From: Candidatus Omnitrophota bacterium
GTDB lineage: Bacteria > Omnitrophota > Gorgyraeia > 2-01-FULL-45-10
DNA: 46,039 nucleotides
Assembly: GCA_028748925.1 (NCBI GenBank)
Contig: JAQTPE010000001.1
Span: 12,065-58,103, forward strand
Direction: 5' to 3'
Numbering within the stretch: position 1 is the stretch's first letter; the number at the start of each line of letters is the position of its first letter. Shown in pieces: positions 18,223 through 27,483 of the stretch. The notes under the pieces were generated by a model. The model searched no databases. It was not told where the DNA came from and was given only the letters and a program-made list of their open reading frames with translations. The translations under genes and the position numbers were made by a program.

Positions 18223-19496
18223 TGTCAAATAGAATAGTTGCGTTAATTCTTGCCGCGGTCTTCTCAGCAGGCATTTTATCCGCTCAAACCAATGATAGCG
18301 TTCTTTCCACTTCCGGCGTGGAAACAGGTTCTTCGGATGAGAAGTTCCTCGATAAGATCGAATACGATTCCATCCTCTATTTTGTGCGCGAAATGAACCC
18401 CGCAAACGGCCTTATCAAGGATAGTTCGCGGCCCGGATCTCCCGCGAGCGTGGCGGCGGCCGGATTCGGGCTTACGGCGATATGCGTCGGTGAATCCCGC
18501 GGCTGGATCGCCAGGGACGACGCATACTATCTGGTGCTGAAGATCCTGAAGACATTCCGTGACAACGTCCCTAACGAAAGAGGCTTCTTCTATCATTTTC
18601 TTGATATGAGAACCGGTAACAGGGCATGGAATTCCGAGGTCTCATCGATAGATACCGCCCTCTTTCTTGCCGGAGCGCTCTTTGCCGGCGAATACTATAA
18701 AGGCAGTGAGGCCGAAGCGATAGCAAAAGAATTATATGAGCGTGTGGAATGGCCGTGGATGCTTAACGGCAAAAAGATCCTTTGTATGGGTTGGAAGCCC
18801 GAAGAGGGTTTCCTGCGGTACTATTGGGATTCTTATTCCGAGGCGATGATATTGTATGCGCTCGCCATAGGATCTCCGACATATCCGATCCCCGCGGAAT
18901 GCTGGTTCGAATGGAAACGGCCTGTCGATTCTTACAAGGATTACAAGGTCATCTATTGCACCACGGGAAGCATATTTACGTATCAATATTCGCATGCGTG
19001 GATAGATTTTCGTGAACTCTATGAAGGCGATACGAATTATTTCAATAATTCCATCAGCGCCGTTAAGGCTAACAGGCAGTTCTGTATCGATAATTCCGGT
19101 CTCTACAAAACATACGGTGAAAATTCATGGGGATTGAGCGCCTGTCTGGGGCCGGAAGGATACAGGGGCTATGGCGCCAAACCCGGAGAGGCTTTTAACG
19201 ATGGTACTGTACCGCCCTGCGGTATCGCGGGATCGTTTCCGTTCGATCCTATAGCGTCCCTGAACGGCTTGAAAAGATTATACACCGACCATAAAGATTT
19301 TCTATACGGCAAATATGGCTTTAAGGATGCTTTTAATCTCGATAAGAACTGGTGGGCGGAGGAGTATCTCGGTATAGATGTCGGTATCACCGTCTTAATG
19401 GTAGAGAACTACAGATCGGGCCTTGTGTGGGATAAATTTATGTCTATTGCTCCAATAGAGAACTGGACCCTTGCATGTTTTGCAAAGAGGGAATAA
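18222..19496 (+). CDS. Secreted glucoamylase-like (PF10091/GH144-like) glycoside hydrolase
   Basis: Signal peptide; GFGLTAICVGESRGWI, RGFFYHFLDMRTG, SSIDTALFLAGALFAGEYY, YWDSYSEAMILYALAIGSPTYPI; starts in TAATG overlap with the previous CDS. Confidence 0.8.
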   Translation: MSNRIVALILAAVFSAGILSAQTNDSVLSTSGVETGSSDEKFLDKIEYDSILYFVREMNPANGLIKDSSRPGSPASVAAAGFGLTAICVGESRGWIARDDAYYLVLKILKTFRDNVPNERGFFYHFLDMRTGNRAWNSEVSSIDTALFLAGALFAGEYYKGSEAEAIAKELYERVEWPWMLNGKKILCMGWKPEEGFLRYYWDSYSEAMILYALAIGSPTYPIPAECWFEWKRPVDSYKDYKVIYCTTGSIFTYQYSHAWIDFRELYEGDTNYFNNSISAVKANRQFCIDNSGLYKTYGENSWGLSACLGPEGYRGYGAKPGEAFNDGTVPPCGIAGSFPFDPIASLNGLKRLYTDHKDFLYGKYGFKDAFNLDKNWWAEEYLGIDVGITVLMVENYRSGLVWDKFMSIAPIENWTLACFAKRE

Positions 19497-19605
19497 TGGC
19501 AGTCGGTGTTTAAATGTTAGCTGTAATATGTTGTTGGATAGCGTAAGTCATTGCTGTTTGGATAGTTACGTAAATAGTGAACATAAATAAAAGTTAGAAC
19601 AGATA

Positions 19606-19636
19606 TTGACAAAAGACCAAATTATGGTAATATAAT
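19606..19636 (+). promoter_or_regulatory. Promoter with -10 directly abutting the start codon (probably leaderless)
   Basis: TTGACA (19606-19611) and TAATATAAT (19628-19636) upstream of ATG at 19642. Confidence 0.55.
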
Positions 19637-19641
19637 ATAGT

Positions 19642-21360
19642 ATGTATAGACCTACACAAAACGGGCATAGGAGGATCATTATCCTCATCGGCATAGCAGC
19701 TCTATTACTGATTACCGTATATGGGGATTATGCTGATGGGGCCGACTTCAAAAGCGAAGATGAGCTTATCGATGAGACGCGGGCGAAGGTTGAAAGGCAT
19801 TTGAAGGATGAGTTTAGGGCGTCATCCCATACGGTTAAAGAAGAGAATGCTTTTGAAGAGCCGAAAATAATCAAAGAAGCTCCTGTAGCGATGAATGAGC
19901 CTGTGCCTGCAAAAGAAGCGCCAGCGTCCGTGCCGGCGGCTGAAAATAAGCCGGTCATCATAGAAACTCCTGTAGCAGTACAAGCTCCGCTATTGCCGAA
20001 AGATCCACCGGCAGTGCAAGCTCAGCCCATCTTGCCGAAGAAAGATCCGCCTGTAGCGCAGGATCCGTCGAACGCAGTAAAAAAAGAAGATCTCCCGTCC
20101 GATGTTATCACGATAGATCCTGAAAGCAATTCTGTAACTAAGAGCGACAAAGAGGCCATTGGTGAAGATATAGAATTTATATCCGGCATTAAAAATCCGG
20201 TACAGGTTAAGCCGCTTGTGGAACCTGTGCTAAAAAAGATGGACGTCAGCAAGATAGGGGCGAGTCCGTATTATGAGACTTATGAGGGCTTGAGGCTCTT
20301 AAAATATTTTACTGTGGCGCAGAGAGTTGAGATATACCAGGAGGCCAGGCCTATCGATTCGTATATACTGGATGCGTTCGCTATAAGATATGGAAATTGG
20401 CCTCATTCTCGATGGAATGCCAAGAGCGACTATAGGAGCCAGCTCACTCCGATATTCACCCGTGCATACGGGACCGAGATCACGATGAGTAATCCAAAGA
20501 ATAAAGAGGGTCAGATTCGGTATACTCATGACTATCGTGAGATATACAGGAACTATTATCCGAAATGGCCGCAAATAAAGAGAGAGATGTGGGACCAGAA
20601 CGAAGTGCTCTTCATGCATTCCAAGCAGATAGAGCCCATAGGCTGGAACTACACATCCAACCTGGGGTATAGATATTCTACTCTGAGCGATAAAGAAGCT
20701 CCGGCAAATATTTATAACTCTTATTACAATATCAGGCAGACATATTTTGGCAGCCTGTCGCTTGCGCCTAACGAGAAACTGGAATGGTTCGGCCAGGCGG
20801 AATATTATAAGAGCAAATACGTAAAATGCTCATGGGCCTATAGTCCCGATCATTTCCTGGGAAGGACCGAGCTCAGGATAAAATCGAACGACATGAAGAC
20901 GCTCTACGTGCCGTCATTCAGTTATTCTAAAGACTACTATTATCCGTTTGCGAATACATACCAGAAGTATGAGATACAATTCAGGGTAGGACGTGATTTC
21001 ACAAAGCGGTTCAGCGCGACGAGCACTATTAAGTACGCGATGGGTTTAAGGGATGAGCCGGACCATGACGATTGGCCGGGCGGGGTACGTACAAGGAGTC
21101 CGTTCAACGATAAAGCTTATGCCATTTCGCTGGAAAACAGATTTAGTTACAATATATACGATAGGCTTTATCTGCAGGGAGGCCTCGATATTTCAAACGG
21201 CCTCAACTGGTCGATCTTTGATAATTTTGCCATGTTAGCGGGCCTTGAGTATTACGCGCCCGGCATGATCAGGGTCGATTTTGGATGGACAGGAAACTAC
21301 TATTATAATCTGCAGGACTTTATGTCCTCTCTTTACTTTAAATTTTACCTGTTCATGTAA
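19642..21360 (+). CDS. Putative outer-membrane beta-barrel protein with Pro-rich linker
   Basis: Signal-anchor-like N-term, Pro/Ala-rich segment (KDPPAVQAQPILPKKDPPVAQDPS), aromatic alternating beta strands, C-term SSLYFKFYLFM. Confidence 0.5.
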   Translation: MYRPTQNGHRRIIILIGIAALLLITVYGDYADGADFKSEDELIDETRAKVERHLKDEFRASSHTVKEENAFEEPKIIKEAPVAMNEPVPAKEAPASVPAAENKPVIIETPVAVQAPLLPKDPPAVQAQPILPKKDPPVAQDPSNAVKKEDLPSDVITIDPESNSVTKSDKEAIGEDIEFISGIKNPVQVKPLVEPVLKKMDVSKIGASPYYETYEGLRLLKYFTVAQRVEIYQEARPIDSYILDAFAIRYGNWPHSRWNAKSDYRSQLTPIFTRAYGTEITMSNPKNKEGQIRYTHDYREIYRNYYPKWPQIKREMWDQNEVLFMHSKQIEPIGWNYTSNLGYRYSTLSDKEAPANIYNSYYNIRQTYFGSLSLAPNEKLEWFGQAEYYKSKYVKCSWAYSPDHFLGRTELRIKSNDMKTLYVPSFSYSKDYYYPFANTYQKYEIQFRVGRDFTKRFSATSTIKYAMGLRDEPDHDDWPGGVRTRSPFNDKAYAISLENRFSYNIYDRLYLQGGLDISNGLNWSIFDNFAMLAGLEYYAPGMIRVDFGWTGNYYYNLQDFMSSLYFKFYLFM

Positions 21361-21369
21361 GGGTATTCT

Positions 21370-22701
21370 ATGCGATCGATCGGATCTTCGGTCTTTGTAT
21401 TGGTTATATGTTCTTTGATAGCTATGAATTCAGGATGTTCAAGTTCCTCGTCGTCTAAAGCTTCCGCTTCCGGCGGCAAAGGCGCCGTCGAGGTTAGAGT
21501 CGCTTTCTGGGGCTCGCCCGATGAAGTCAATATAGTTAACGACATCATCGGCGCCTGGCAAAAATCGCATCCCGAGATAATAGTGAAACTGGACCATACG
21601 CCATATCGCGGTTATGTCGATAAGCTGCTTACCAGGATCGCCGGGCGTTCGGCTCCCGATATAATATGCACGGAGGTAGACCTCTTCGTAACGTTCCAGT
21701 CAAAGGATGTGCTGCTTGATCTGACGCCTTTTATGAAAGCCAACCCGGAATTCAGCACAAAGCAGTTCTATCCTGAAATAATTAACAGATTCACGGTTGA
21801 CGGCAAACTATACGCGATCCCTAGAGACACAGCGCCTTTTGCCTGTGTCTATTACAACAAAAAGCTCTTTGATGAAGCGGGCGTTCCTTATCCGAAGGAT
21901 GATTGGAACCTGGACGACTTATTGGATAAAGCACGGAAGTTGACGAAGACGGACAAGGACGGGCGGGTCACTCAATACGGATTCTACGCTTGGGCGTGGC
22001 CGAATTTTGTATACGCCTTTGGCGGAAGCATGGTTGACGATGTTAAGAACCCGTCCAAGTGTACGCTAAATTCCGGGAAATCGATCGCGGGGCTGCAATT
22101 CTATTCGGATTTGATAAATAAGTATAAGGTGCATCCGACTTCGACCGCTATGACGAATCTCGCTATGGGCGTTCAGGGAATGTTCATGACAGGAAGGCTC
22201 GCGATGTTCTCATCCGGCATATGGGAGACGCCGGGTTTGAGGAAGATGGCGTCACTCGATTGGGATGTAGCGATGTTTCCCAAAGGCCCCGGCGGCATAA
22301 GGGCTTTCGGTACGGGCGGTTCAGGTTACTGCATATTGAAAGAGACGAAGAATCCCGAGGCCGCTTTTGAGGTGATAAAAGCGCTTGCCGGCAGATCCGG
22401 TCAGACGATGTTAGCCGATACGGGCCTCGCGCAACCGGCCATAAAAGATATAGCACAGAGCGGGCATTGGGCGTTTGACAATAAGAAGCCCAAGAATAAA
22501 TCTATGCTTGACGAGGCGATGAAGTATGTCATATATGAACCTTTTCATCCCGCATGGAGAGAGGCCAAGGAGTTATATATAAATCCCGAACTTGATATGG
22601 TCTTCAGCGGGAAGAGGAGCGTGGAGGATGCGGTAGAGAATTTTACCGTTAAAGTGGATCGTTTGTTGAAAAACTTGGGGAAAAATGGAAAGGGGGAGTA
22701 G
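21370..22701 (+). CDS. Sugar ABC transporter substrate-binding lipoprotein (family 1, MalE/UgpB-like)
   Basis: Lipobox-like IAMNSGC; VAFWGSPDEVNIVNDIIGAWQKSHPEIIVKLDHTPY..., AFGTGGSGYCILKETKNPEAAFEVIKAL. Confidence 0.88.
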   Translation: MRSIGSSVFVLVICSLIAMNSGCSSSSSSKASASGGKGAVEVRVAFWGSPDEVNIVNDIIGAWQKSHPEIIVKLDHTPYRGYVDKLLTRIAGRSAPDIICTEVDLFVTFQSKDVLLDLTPFMKANPEFSTKQFYPEIINRFTVDGKLYAIPRDTAPFACVYYNKKLFDEAGVPYPKDDWNLDDLLDKARKLTKTDKDGRVTQYGFYAWAWPNFVYAFGGSMVDDVKNPSKCTLNSGKSIAGLQFYSDLINKYKVHPTSTAMTNLAMGVQGMFMTGRLAMFSSGIWETPGLRKMASLDWDVAMFPKGPGGIRAFGTGGSGYCILKETKNPEAAFEVIKALAGRSGQTMLADTGLAQPAIKDIAQSGHWAFDNKKPKNKSMLDEAMKYVIYEPFHPAWREAKELYINPELDMVFSGKRSVEDAVENFTVKVDRLLKNLGKNGKGE

Positions 22702-22703
22702 TT

Positions 22704-23312
22704 ATGTTTAAAAGAAGCATGTGTATCGCGATGATTGCTGTCTTGTTGGCTGCGTTCGCGCCGGTCAGCTCTTTCGCGGCAGTAAAGTCGAGTTCGAGTG
22801 AGCTCATGGTGGCCGATTTCAATACCGGCGACAAGCCCAGCAATATCGGGGGTGATTTCGGATCGTGGAATAAAGATCCCGCGGACTTCACCCAGGGCTG
22901 CACCGAAGCCTTCGACAGCGCCAACAGGCATGGCGATGCGGGGTTCGCAATGAAGCTCGAGTATAGCGTAGATTCCAAGAACCCGGCGTATAACGGATTC
23001 TGGATGGCGCTTCCAAATATCGATGTCTCCGGATACGATAATTTGGCTTTCTGGGTGAAGGGAGATGCGAAGTCCGGATACACCACCGTATTTAAAGTCG
23101 AGCTTAAGAATGCCGGAAAACAGATCGGTCGTTACTATGCAACGAATGTTACCGACCAGTGGCAGGAAGTAGTTATACCTTTATCCGAATTCAAGGGCTT
23201 GACGGACACTTCCAATCTGACGGAGTTCGTCATAGTATTTGAAGACAGGATAGCTTCGAATAAGAAGGGCATCATTTATATAGATGATGTCAGGTTTACG
23301 AAGAATAAATAA
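22704..23312 (+). CDS. Secreted single-domain carbohydrate-binding-like protein (CBM11/CIA30-type beta-sandwich)
   Basis: Signal peptide; MVADFNTGDKPSNIGGDFGSWN...GFWMALPN...LAFWVKGD...IYIDDVRF. Confidence 0.65.
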   Translation: MFKRSMCIAMIAVLLAAFAPVSSFAAVKSSSSELMVADFNTGDKPSNIGGDFGSWNKDPADFTQGCTEAFDSANRHGDAGFAMKLEYSVDSKNPAYNGFWMALPNIDVSGYDNLAFWVKGDAKSGYTTVFKVELKNAGKQIGRYYATNVTDQWQEVVIPLSEFKGLTDTSNLTEFVIVFEDRIASNKKGIIYIDDVRFTKNK

Positions 23313-23329
23313 GGGGTTGTTAAACTGAA

Positions 23330-23393
23330 GATAGCGGGGCAGGTTTACCTGTCCGCCGTAATCCTGGCGAAGGCGAAAACCCGCCCTGCTATC
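23330..23393. repeat. Intergenic REP-like inverted repeat
   Basis: GATAGCGGGGCAGGTTT (23330-23346) pairs with AAACCCGCCCTGCTATC (to 23393) with two wobbles. Confidence 0.75.
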
Positions 23394-23416
23394 TATCATC
23401 AAAACTAAAACAATTT

Positions 23417-25690
23417 ATGAGAAAAATATTATTTTTTTGCTTACTTTTTACCGCCTTTTTAAATAGATCGTCCTATGCGCAGGATACCGCGGATTATAAA
23501 TTTATACCTCCGCTCGTCCTCTCTGATTATAACGATGGATCCACAATGAACAATCTTGGGGGTATTTCCGGAGGAGACGCGGAGCTGCCCGGTACGGCAT
23601 ATGCCGCGATAGTTTCGGATAACAGTTTCCGCCGCGGCGAATCCGGCTCGGCTCTCAGGATAGATTACGATGTGCCGCTTCCGGGAGATTACTCTTTCTA
23701 CTGGATCAAGATGGGCAAAGAACTCTACGGTAAGCCGGGCGTCACAGCGGCATTCGACATGGGGCTTTATAATTATCTCTCTTTCTGGATAAAAGGGGAC
23801 CCCGATATCAAGAATATTAAGGTAGAGGTTCACCAGGATGTCGATAATAACGGCATATTTGTATTTGGCAAAGATGTTACGGCCTTCGTATATACGGATC
23901 CATATATGGACGGCGTTGTTGATAAGAACTGGAAGAAGGTAGTGATACCGCTGGCGGATTTCCCCTTGATAAAAGACTGGTCCAAGATAATCGAGATCGT
24001 CTTTGTCTTTGAGAACAAGAACGGTACCCCGAAAGGCACGCTATATTTGGATGATATGATCCTCGGCTATAGGCCCCCTCCTGTGTTGATGTCAAAAGAT
24101 ATAAAGGAGATAGCCGCTCCGATAGAGTCATCATTCAAAGTGAACGGCGCAAATTCCAAACAATGTCTTACATTCAAGGGTTCGAATGTTCTTACTATAA
24201 ACACCGGGAACGTATACGATAATCCATATATTGAAAGTTTCAGGTTTGAATACAGCGCAGATAAAGGAGATACATGGAGGACCATAGGGACTGATTATGA
24301 TGTTTCAAAAAATACGCATAATTTGAATTGGAATCCGGATAATTCGAGAGAACTTCTGCGTTATCAGGTGAGGGCCGTCGCTTCCGATATCCGCGGCAAT
24401 GATAAGGCGACCCGGGTCCTGATAGACTGTCCCGTGCAGCCTATTACCGACGATGAATTCCTCGATATGATAGAGAAGAAAGCATTTGACTTCTTCCTTG
24501 ACCACCAGAACCTGGGCACAGGGTTATTCTCCGACACTACCGGGGGCGGTGACGCGAGTATCGCTTCCACGGGTTTCGGGCTCGCCGCTCTGTGTATAGG
24601 GGCCGAGCGCGGATGGATCTCAAAGTATGACGCCCAGAAGAGGATCATACTTGCGCTTGACGCTTTTCTGCCTAAACCCGGAAACGAAGAGTCTATGGCC
24701 GCCGGAAGATACGGGTTCTTCTACCATTTTCTGGATATTAATACCGGTAAACGAGCCGGAAAGAGCGAGATATCCACTGTCGATACCGCCATACTTGTGT
24801 GCGGAGCCATAACGGCCGGGGAATATTTCGGAGGCGATATTAAGAAGAAAGCGGATAAGATATATGAGAGGGTGGAGTGGGAGAAATTTTTATGCCGGGA
24901 CAAAGGCCCGTTTCTTAATATATTCTCGATGGGCTGGTCTCCCGAGCGGGGGATGCTGGAGTCGTACTGGGACTATTACACAGATGAAGTTATAATCATA
25001 GATCTCCTGGCTATAGGGTCTCCCACGCATCCGGTTCCTCCGGAGGCATTCTACGCGTGGATTAGAAATAAGGGCTCTTACGGCGGCGGGAAAGAATTCA
25101 TATACACATGGCATGGCGCCCTCTTCTCTTATCAGTATGCCAATGCATGGTTCGATTTTAGGAACCTGGTGGATAAGAATGGCGTCAACTGGTTCGATAA
25201 TTCCACGAACGCGACTTTGGCTAACAGGCAGTTCTGCATCGATAATGCCGATAAGTTTAAAGGGTATGGCCCTAATGGCTGGGGCATTACTTCAATGGCG
25301 AGGCCGGAAGCCTACACCATGCATTTTGGAGTTCCTCCTACGGGGAACGGAGAGCCGGAATACGACGGCACACTGTCTCCTACCGGCCCGGCCGGATCGA
25401 TAGTATTCACTCCGTATCTTTCTCTCTCCGCGCTGAAAACCATGTATATGAATTATCCCCGGCTCTGGGGACAGTACGGTATGAAGGACTCATTTGACGC
25501 GGATAAGAACTGGTATTCGATGACATATTACGGTATCGGCGAAGCGATGATACTGCTGCCGATAGAGAATTTTCGGACAGGATTTGTCTGGAAATATTTC
25601 ATGAAGAGCCCGTTTATCCAGGATGCTCTTAAGAAAGCGGGATTTACCAAAGTTAAAAAACGCCTGCCTGCCCGGCAGGCAGGGAGGTAA
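23417..25690 (+). CDS. Secreted CBM-like, Ig-like linker and glucoamylase-like (PF10091/GH144-like) hydrolase
   Basis: N-term LSDYNDGSTMNNLGGISGG...LYLDDMIL; C-term GFGLAALCIGAERGWI, YGFFYHFLDINTGKR, YWDYYTDEVIIIDLLAIGSPTHPVP; clear paralog of the 18222 CDS. Confidence 0.8.
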   Translation: MRKILFFCLLFTAFLNRSSYAQDTADYKFIPPLVLSDYNDGSTMNNLGGISGGDAELPGTAYAAIVSDNSFRRGESGSALRIDYDVPLPGDYSFYWIKMGKELYGKPGVTAAFDMGLYNYLSFWIKGDPDIKNIKVEVHQDVDNNGIFVFGKDVTAFVYTDPYMDGVVDKNWKKVVIPLADFPLIKDWSKIIEIVFVFENKNGTPKGTLYLDDMILGYRPPPVLMSKDIKEIAAPIESSFKVNGANSKQCLTFKGSNVLTINTGNVYDNPYIESFRFEYSADKGDTWRTIGTDYDVSKNTHNLNWNPDNSRELLRYQVRAVASDIRGNDKATRVLIDCPVQPITDDEFLDMIEKKAFDFFLDHQNLGTGLFSDTTGGGDASIASTGFGLAALCIGAERGWISKYDAQKRIILALDAFLPKPGNEESMAAGRYGFFYHFLDINTGKRAGKSEISTVDTAILVCGAITAGEYFGGDIKKKADKIYERVEWEKFLCRDKGPFLNIFSMGWSPERGMLESYWDYYTDEVIIIDLLAIGSPTHPVPPEAFYAWIRNKGSYGGGKEFIYTWHGALFSYQYANAWFDFRNLVDKNGVNWFDNSTNATLANRQFCIDNADKFKGYGPNGWGITSMARPEAYTMHFGVPPTGNGEPEYDGTLSPTGPAGSIVFTPYLSLSALKTMYMNYPRLWGQYGMKDSFDADKNWYSMTYYGIGEAMILLPIENFRTGFVWKYFMKSPFIQDALKKAGFTKVKKRLPARQAGR
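25663..25683. repeat. Palindromic element at a gene junction
   Basis: CCTGCCTGCC-c-GGCAGGCAGG. Confidence 0.8.
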
Positions 25691-25694
25691 TTCT

Positions 25695-27470
25695 ATGAAA
25701 AGAAGCCCTGCCGCGGTTCTTTTAGCCGCATCATTAATGGTTTTCCTGTGCGCATCCTCTGCTTTTTCACAGGAAGAGGGTACCGGGACAGAGGCTGTTT
25801 CACCCGTTGCCGCTATAAAGAGCGCCCAGGATTGGGATGGAGCCAGGGCAGAAAGCGAGAAGGCGATAAATGCCTGTAAATCCTACGATGATTATGAGAA
25901 GCTTGCTTCCGAGATTAAGAAGGCGGGCCTAAGGTCCGTAAAAGAGCCCAAATATTCAGACATACTCTACTATATGTGCGCTAAGAACAGGGTCAAGGAG
26001 CTGTCGTATCTGACAAAAAAGAACGATATAGATTCGGGCCGCATATATATGTCCGTCAGCGAAAAGTACTACAACGACGCCCTTACCTGTCTCGATAAAG
26101 CCTTACAGGCTACGAAGTCCAAGGACCTGAGCCTCGACATATGTTTCTTAAGGTTCCTTATATTCAAGGAGATGTTCCAGACGGAAAAGATGGACGCGGT
26201 CTTCGGTGAAATGATCGAAAAAATAGCTTCTTATTCTCCGGATACTTCGAAGAATGTGGCGAAACTGAACGAGCTTTCGCAGCTATTTAGCGAAGAGGGG
26301 CTGGGTGACTATGCGATGAAGCTGAAGCTCCTGTACGCCTCAAAGGTTGACGCCGACAGCGCCAGGATGATCGCCGACGACATAAAGGCAAGCGCCGATA
26401 AATATTTCGACGCGGGCCGCGCCAAAGAGGCTCTCGCGACTTATGACACATATCTGCAGCTTGCGGAAAATTATTATGACAAGGACGCATATGGGCCGAA
26501 AATAATGGATGTTGCGGAGAGGTATTTTAATAAGAACCATTATAAAGAGGCCGTAAAATATTATTCGGTCTACCTCTTTAAATACAGTGATTCGCCGGTC
26601 GCAGATTATTGCAGCTACAGGCTTGGTATGTCGCTGTACTACAATAAGGAATACAAAAAGGCCATAGAGAAACTCGAGGAGTTCCTGAATACTTATCAGA
26701 ATAGTGTGTGGTTTGAAAAAGCTTTTGAGAGCCTATGTAAACTCTATTACGAAAATCTGGGCATAGATGACGCCATAGAGGCTCTTCAGAAGATATCGGA
26801 TAAATATCCGCGCAGGGACTCGAGAGATTATGCGTATCTGCTTATGGGTATACTCTATTACAACAATACGGATTACGATAAGTCGGCCCAGACGCTTAAA
26901 AAGATAGAGAGCGATTTTCCGAGAAGCGTCTATATTTACGCATCGCGACAACTTATACAGGATATAGGCGATATAAAGAAAGGCGCGGCTCCGTCCTACA
27001 GTTTCGGCTCAAAAGATCTGTATAAGATCTGGGAGCCTTATATGTATATAAACTGCGATATAACTGTGAGTGATGGCGCCGAAACCGTTAAAGATAAAGA
27101 TTCAAAACCCGGGGAGATATTCATAAAGACCGCGCCCGGAGCCAAAGTTACATTTAATATGACCGGCCTCGAGGATATGGACAGGTTCAACGAATATATG
27201 CAGGACAAAGAGGACCAGTCGAGATTGCCGCGCAAGATCAGGGATGGAACGGAGAAGGATCTCGTATTCTTTTCATGGGCCGGACCCGAAGGCGGTAAGT
27301 TTATGGATGATAAGCAGGCGCTCTCAAGGGTTTGGCAAGCACCCAATGAGCCGGGTAATTACACCATGACCATCAATATAGGCGATCTTGGACTTATTCG
27401 TCCGCCTGATACCGGCGCAAAAAAAGATCCTGCGAAGACCCTTACCGTGCATATCAGCGTAGAAAAATAA
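25695..27470 (+). CDS. Secreted TPR-repeat protein
   Basis: ATG at 25695 after SD gggagg, then signal peptide MKRSPAAVLLAASLMVFLCASSAFS; multiple TPR-like repeats (KEAVKYYSVYLFKYSDSPVADYCSYRLGMSLYYNKEYKKAIEKLEEF). Confidence 0.75.
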   Translation: MKRSPAAVLLAASLMVFLCASSAFSQEEGTGTEAVSPVAAIKSAQDWDGARAESEKAINACKSYDDYEKLASEIKKAGLRSVKEPKYSDILYYMCAKNRVKELSYLTKKNDIDSGRIYMSVSEKYYNDALTCLDKALQATKSKDLSLDICFLRFLIFKEMFQTEKMDAVFGEMIEKIASYSPDTSKNVAKLNELSQLFSEEGLGDYAMKLKLLYASKVDADSARMIADDIKASADKYFDAGRAKEALATYDTYLQLAENYYDKDAYGPKIMDVAERYFNKNHYKEAVKYYSVYLFKYSDSPVADYCSYRLGMSLYYNKEYKKAIEKLEEFLNTYQNSVWFEKAFESLCKLYYENLGIDDAIEALQKISDKYPRRDSRDYAYLLMGILYYNNTDYDKSAQTLKKIESDFPRSVYIYASRQLIQDIGDIKKGAAPSYSFGSKDLYKIWEPYMYINCDITVSDGAETVKDKDSKPGEIFIKTAPGAKVTFNMTGLEDMDRFNEYMQDKEDQSRLPRKIRDGTEKDLVFFSWAGPEGGKFMDDKQALSRVWQAPNEPGNYTMTINIGDLGLIRPPDTGAKKDPAKTLTVHISVEK

Positions 27471-27483
27471 CTTATGGCACTTT

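Noticed and set aside
25623-25694. Upstream start of the TPR CDS as given in the ORF track
   Set aside because: The extension overlaps the previous gene and reads through the palindrome; ATG 25695 has an SD and starts a clean signal peptide.
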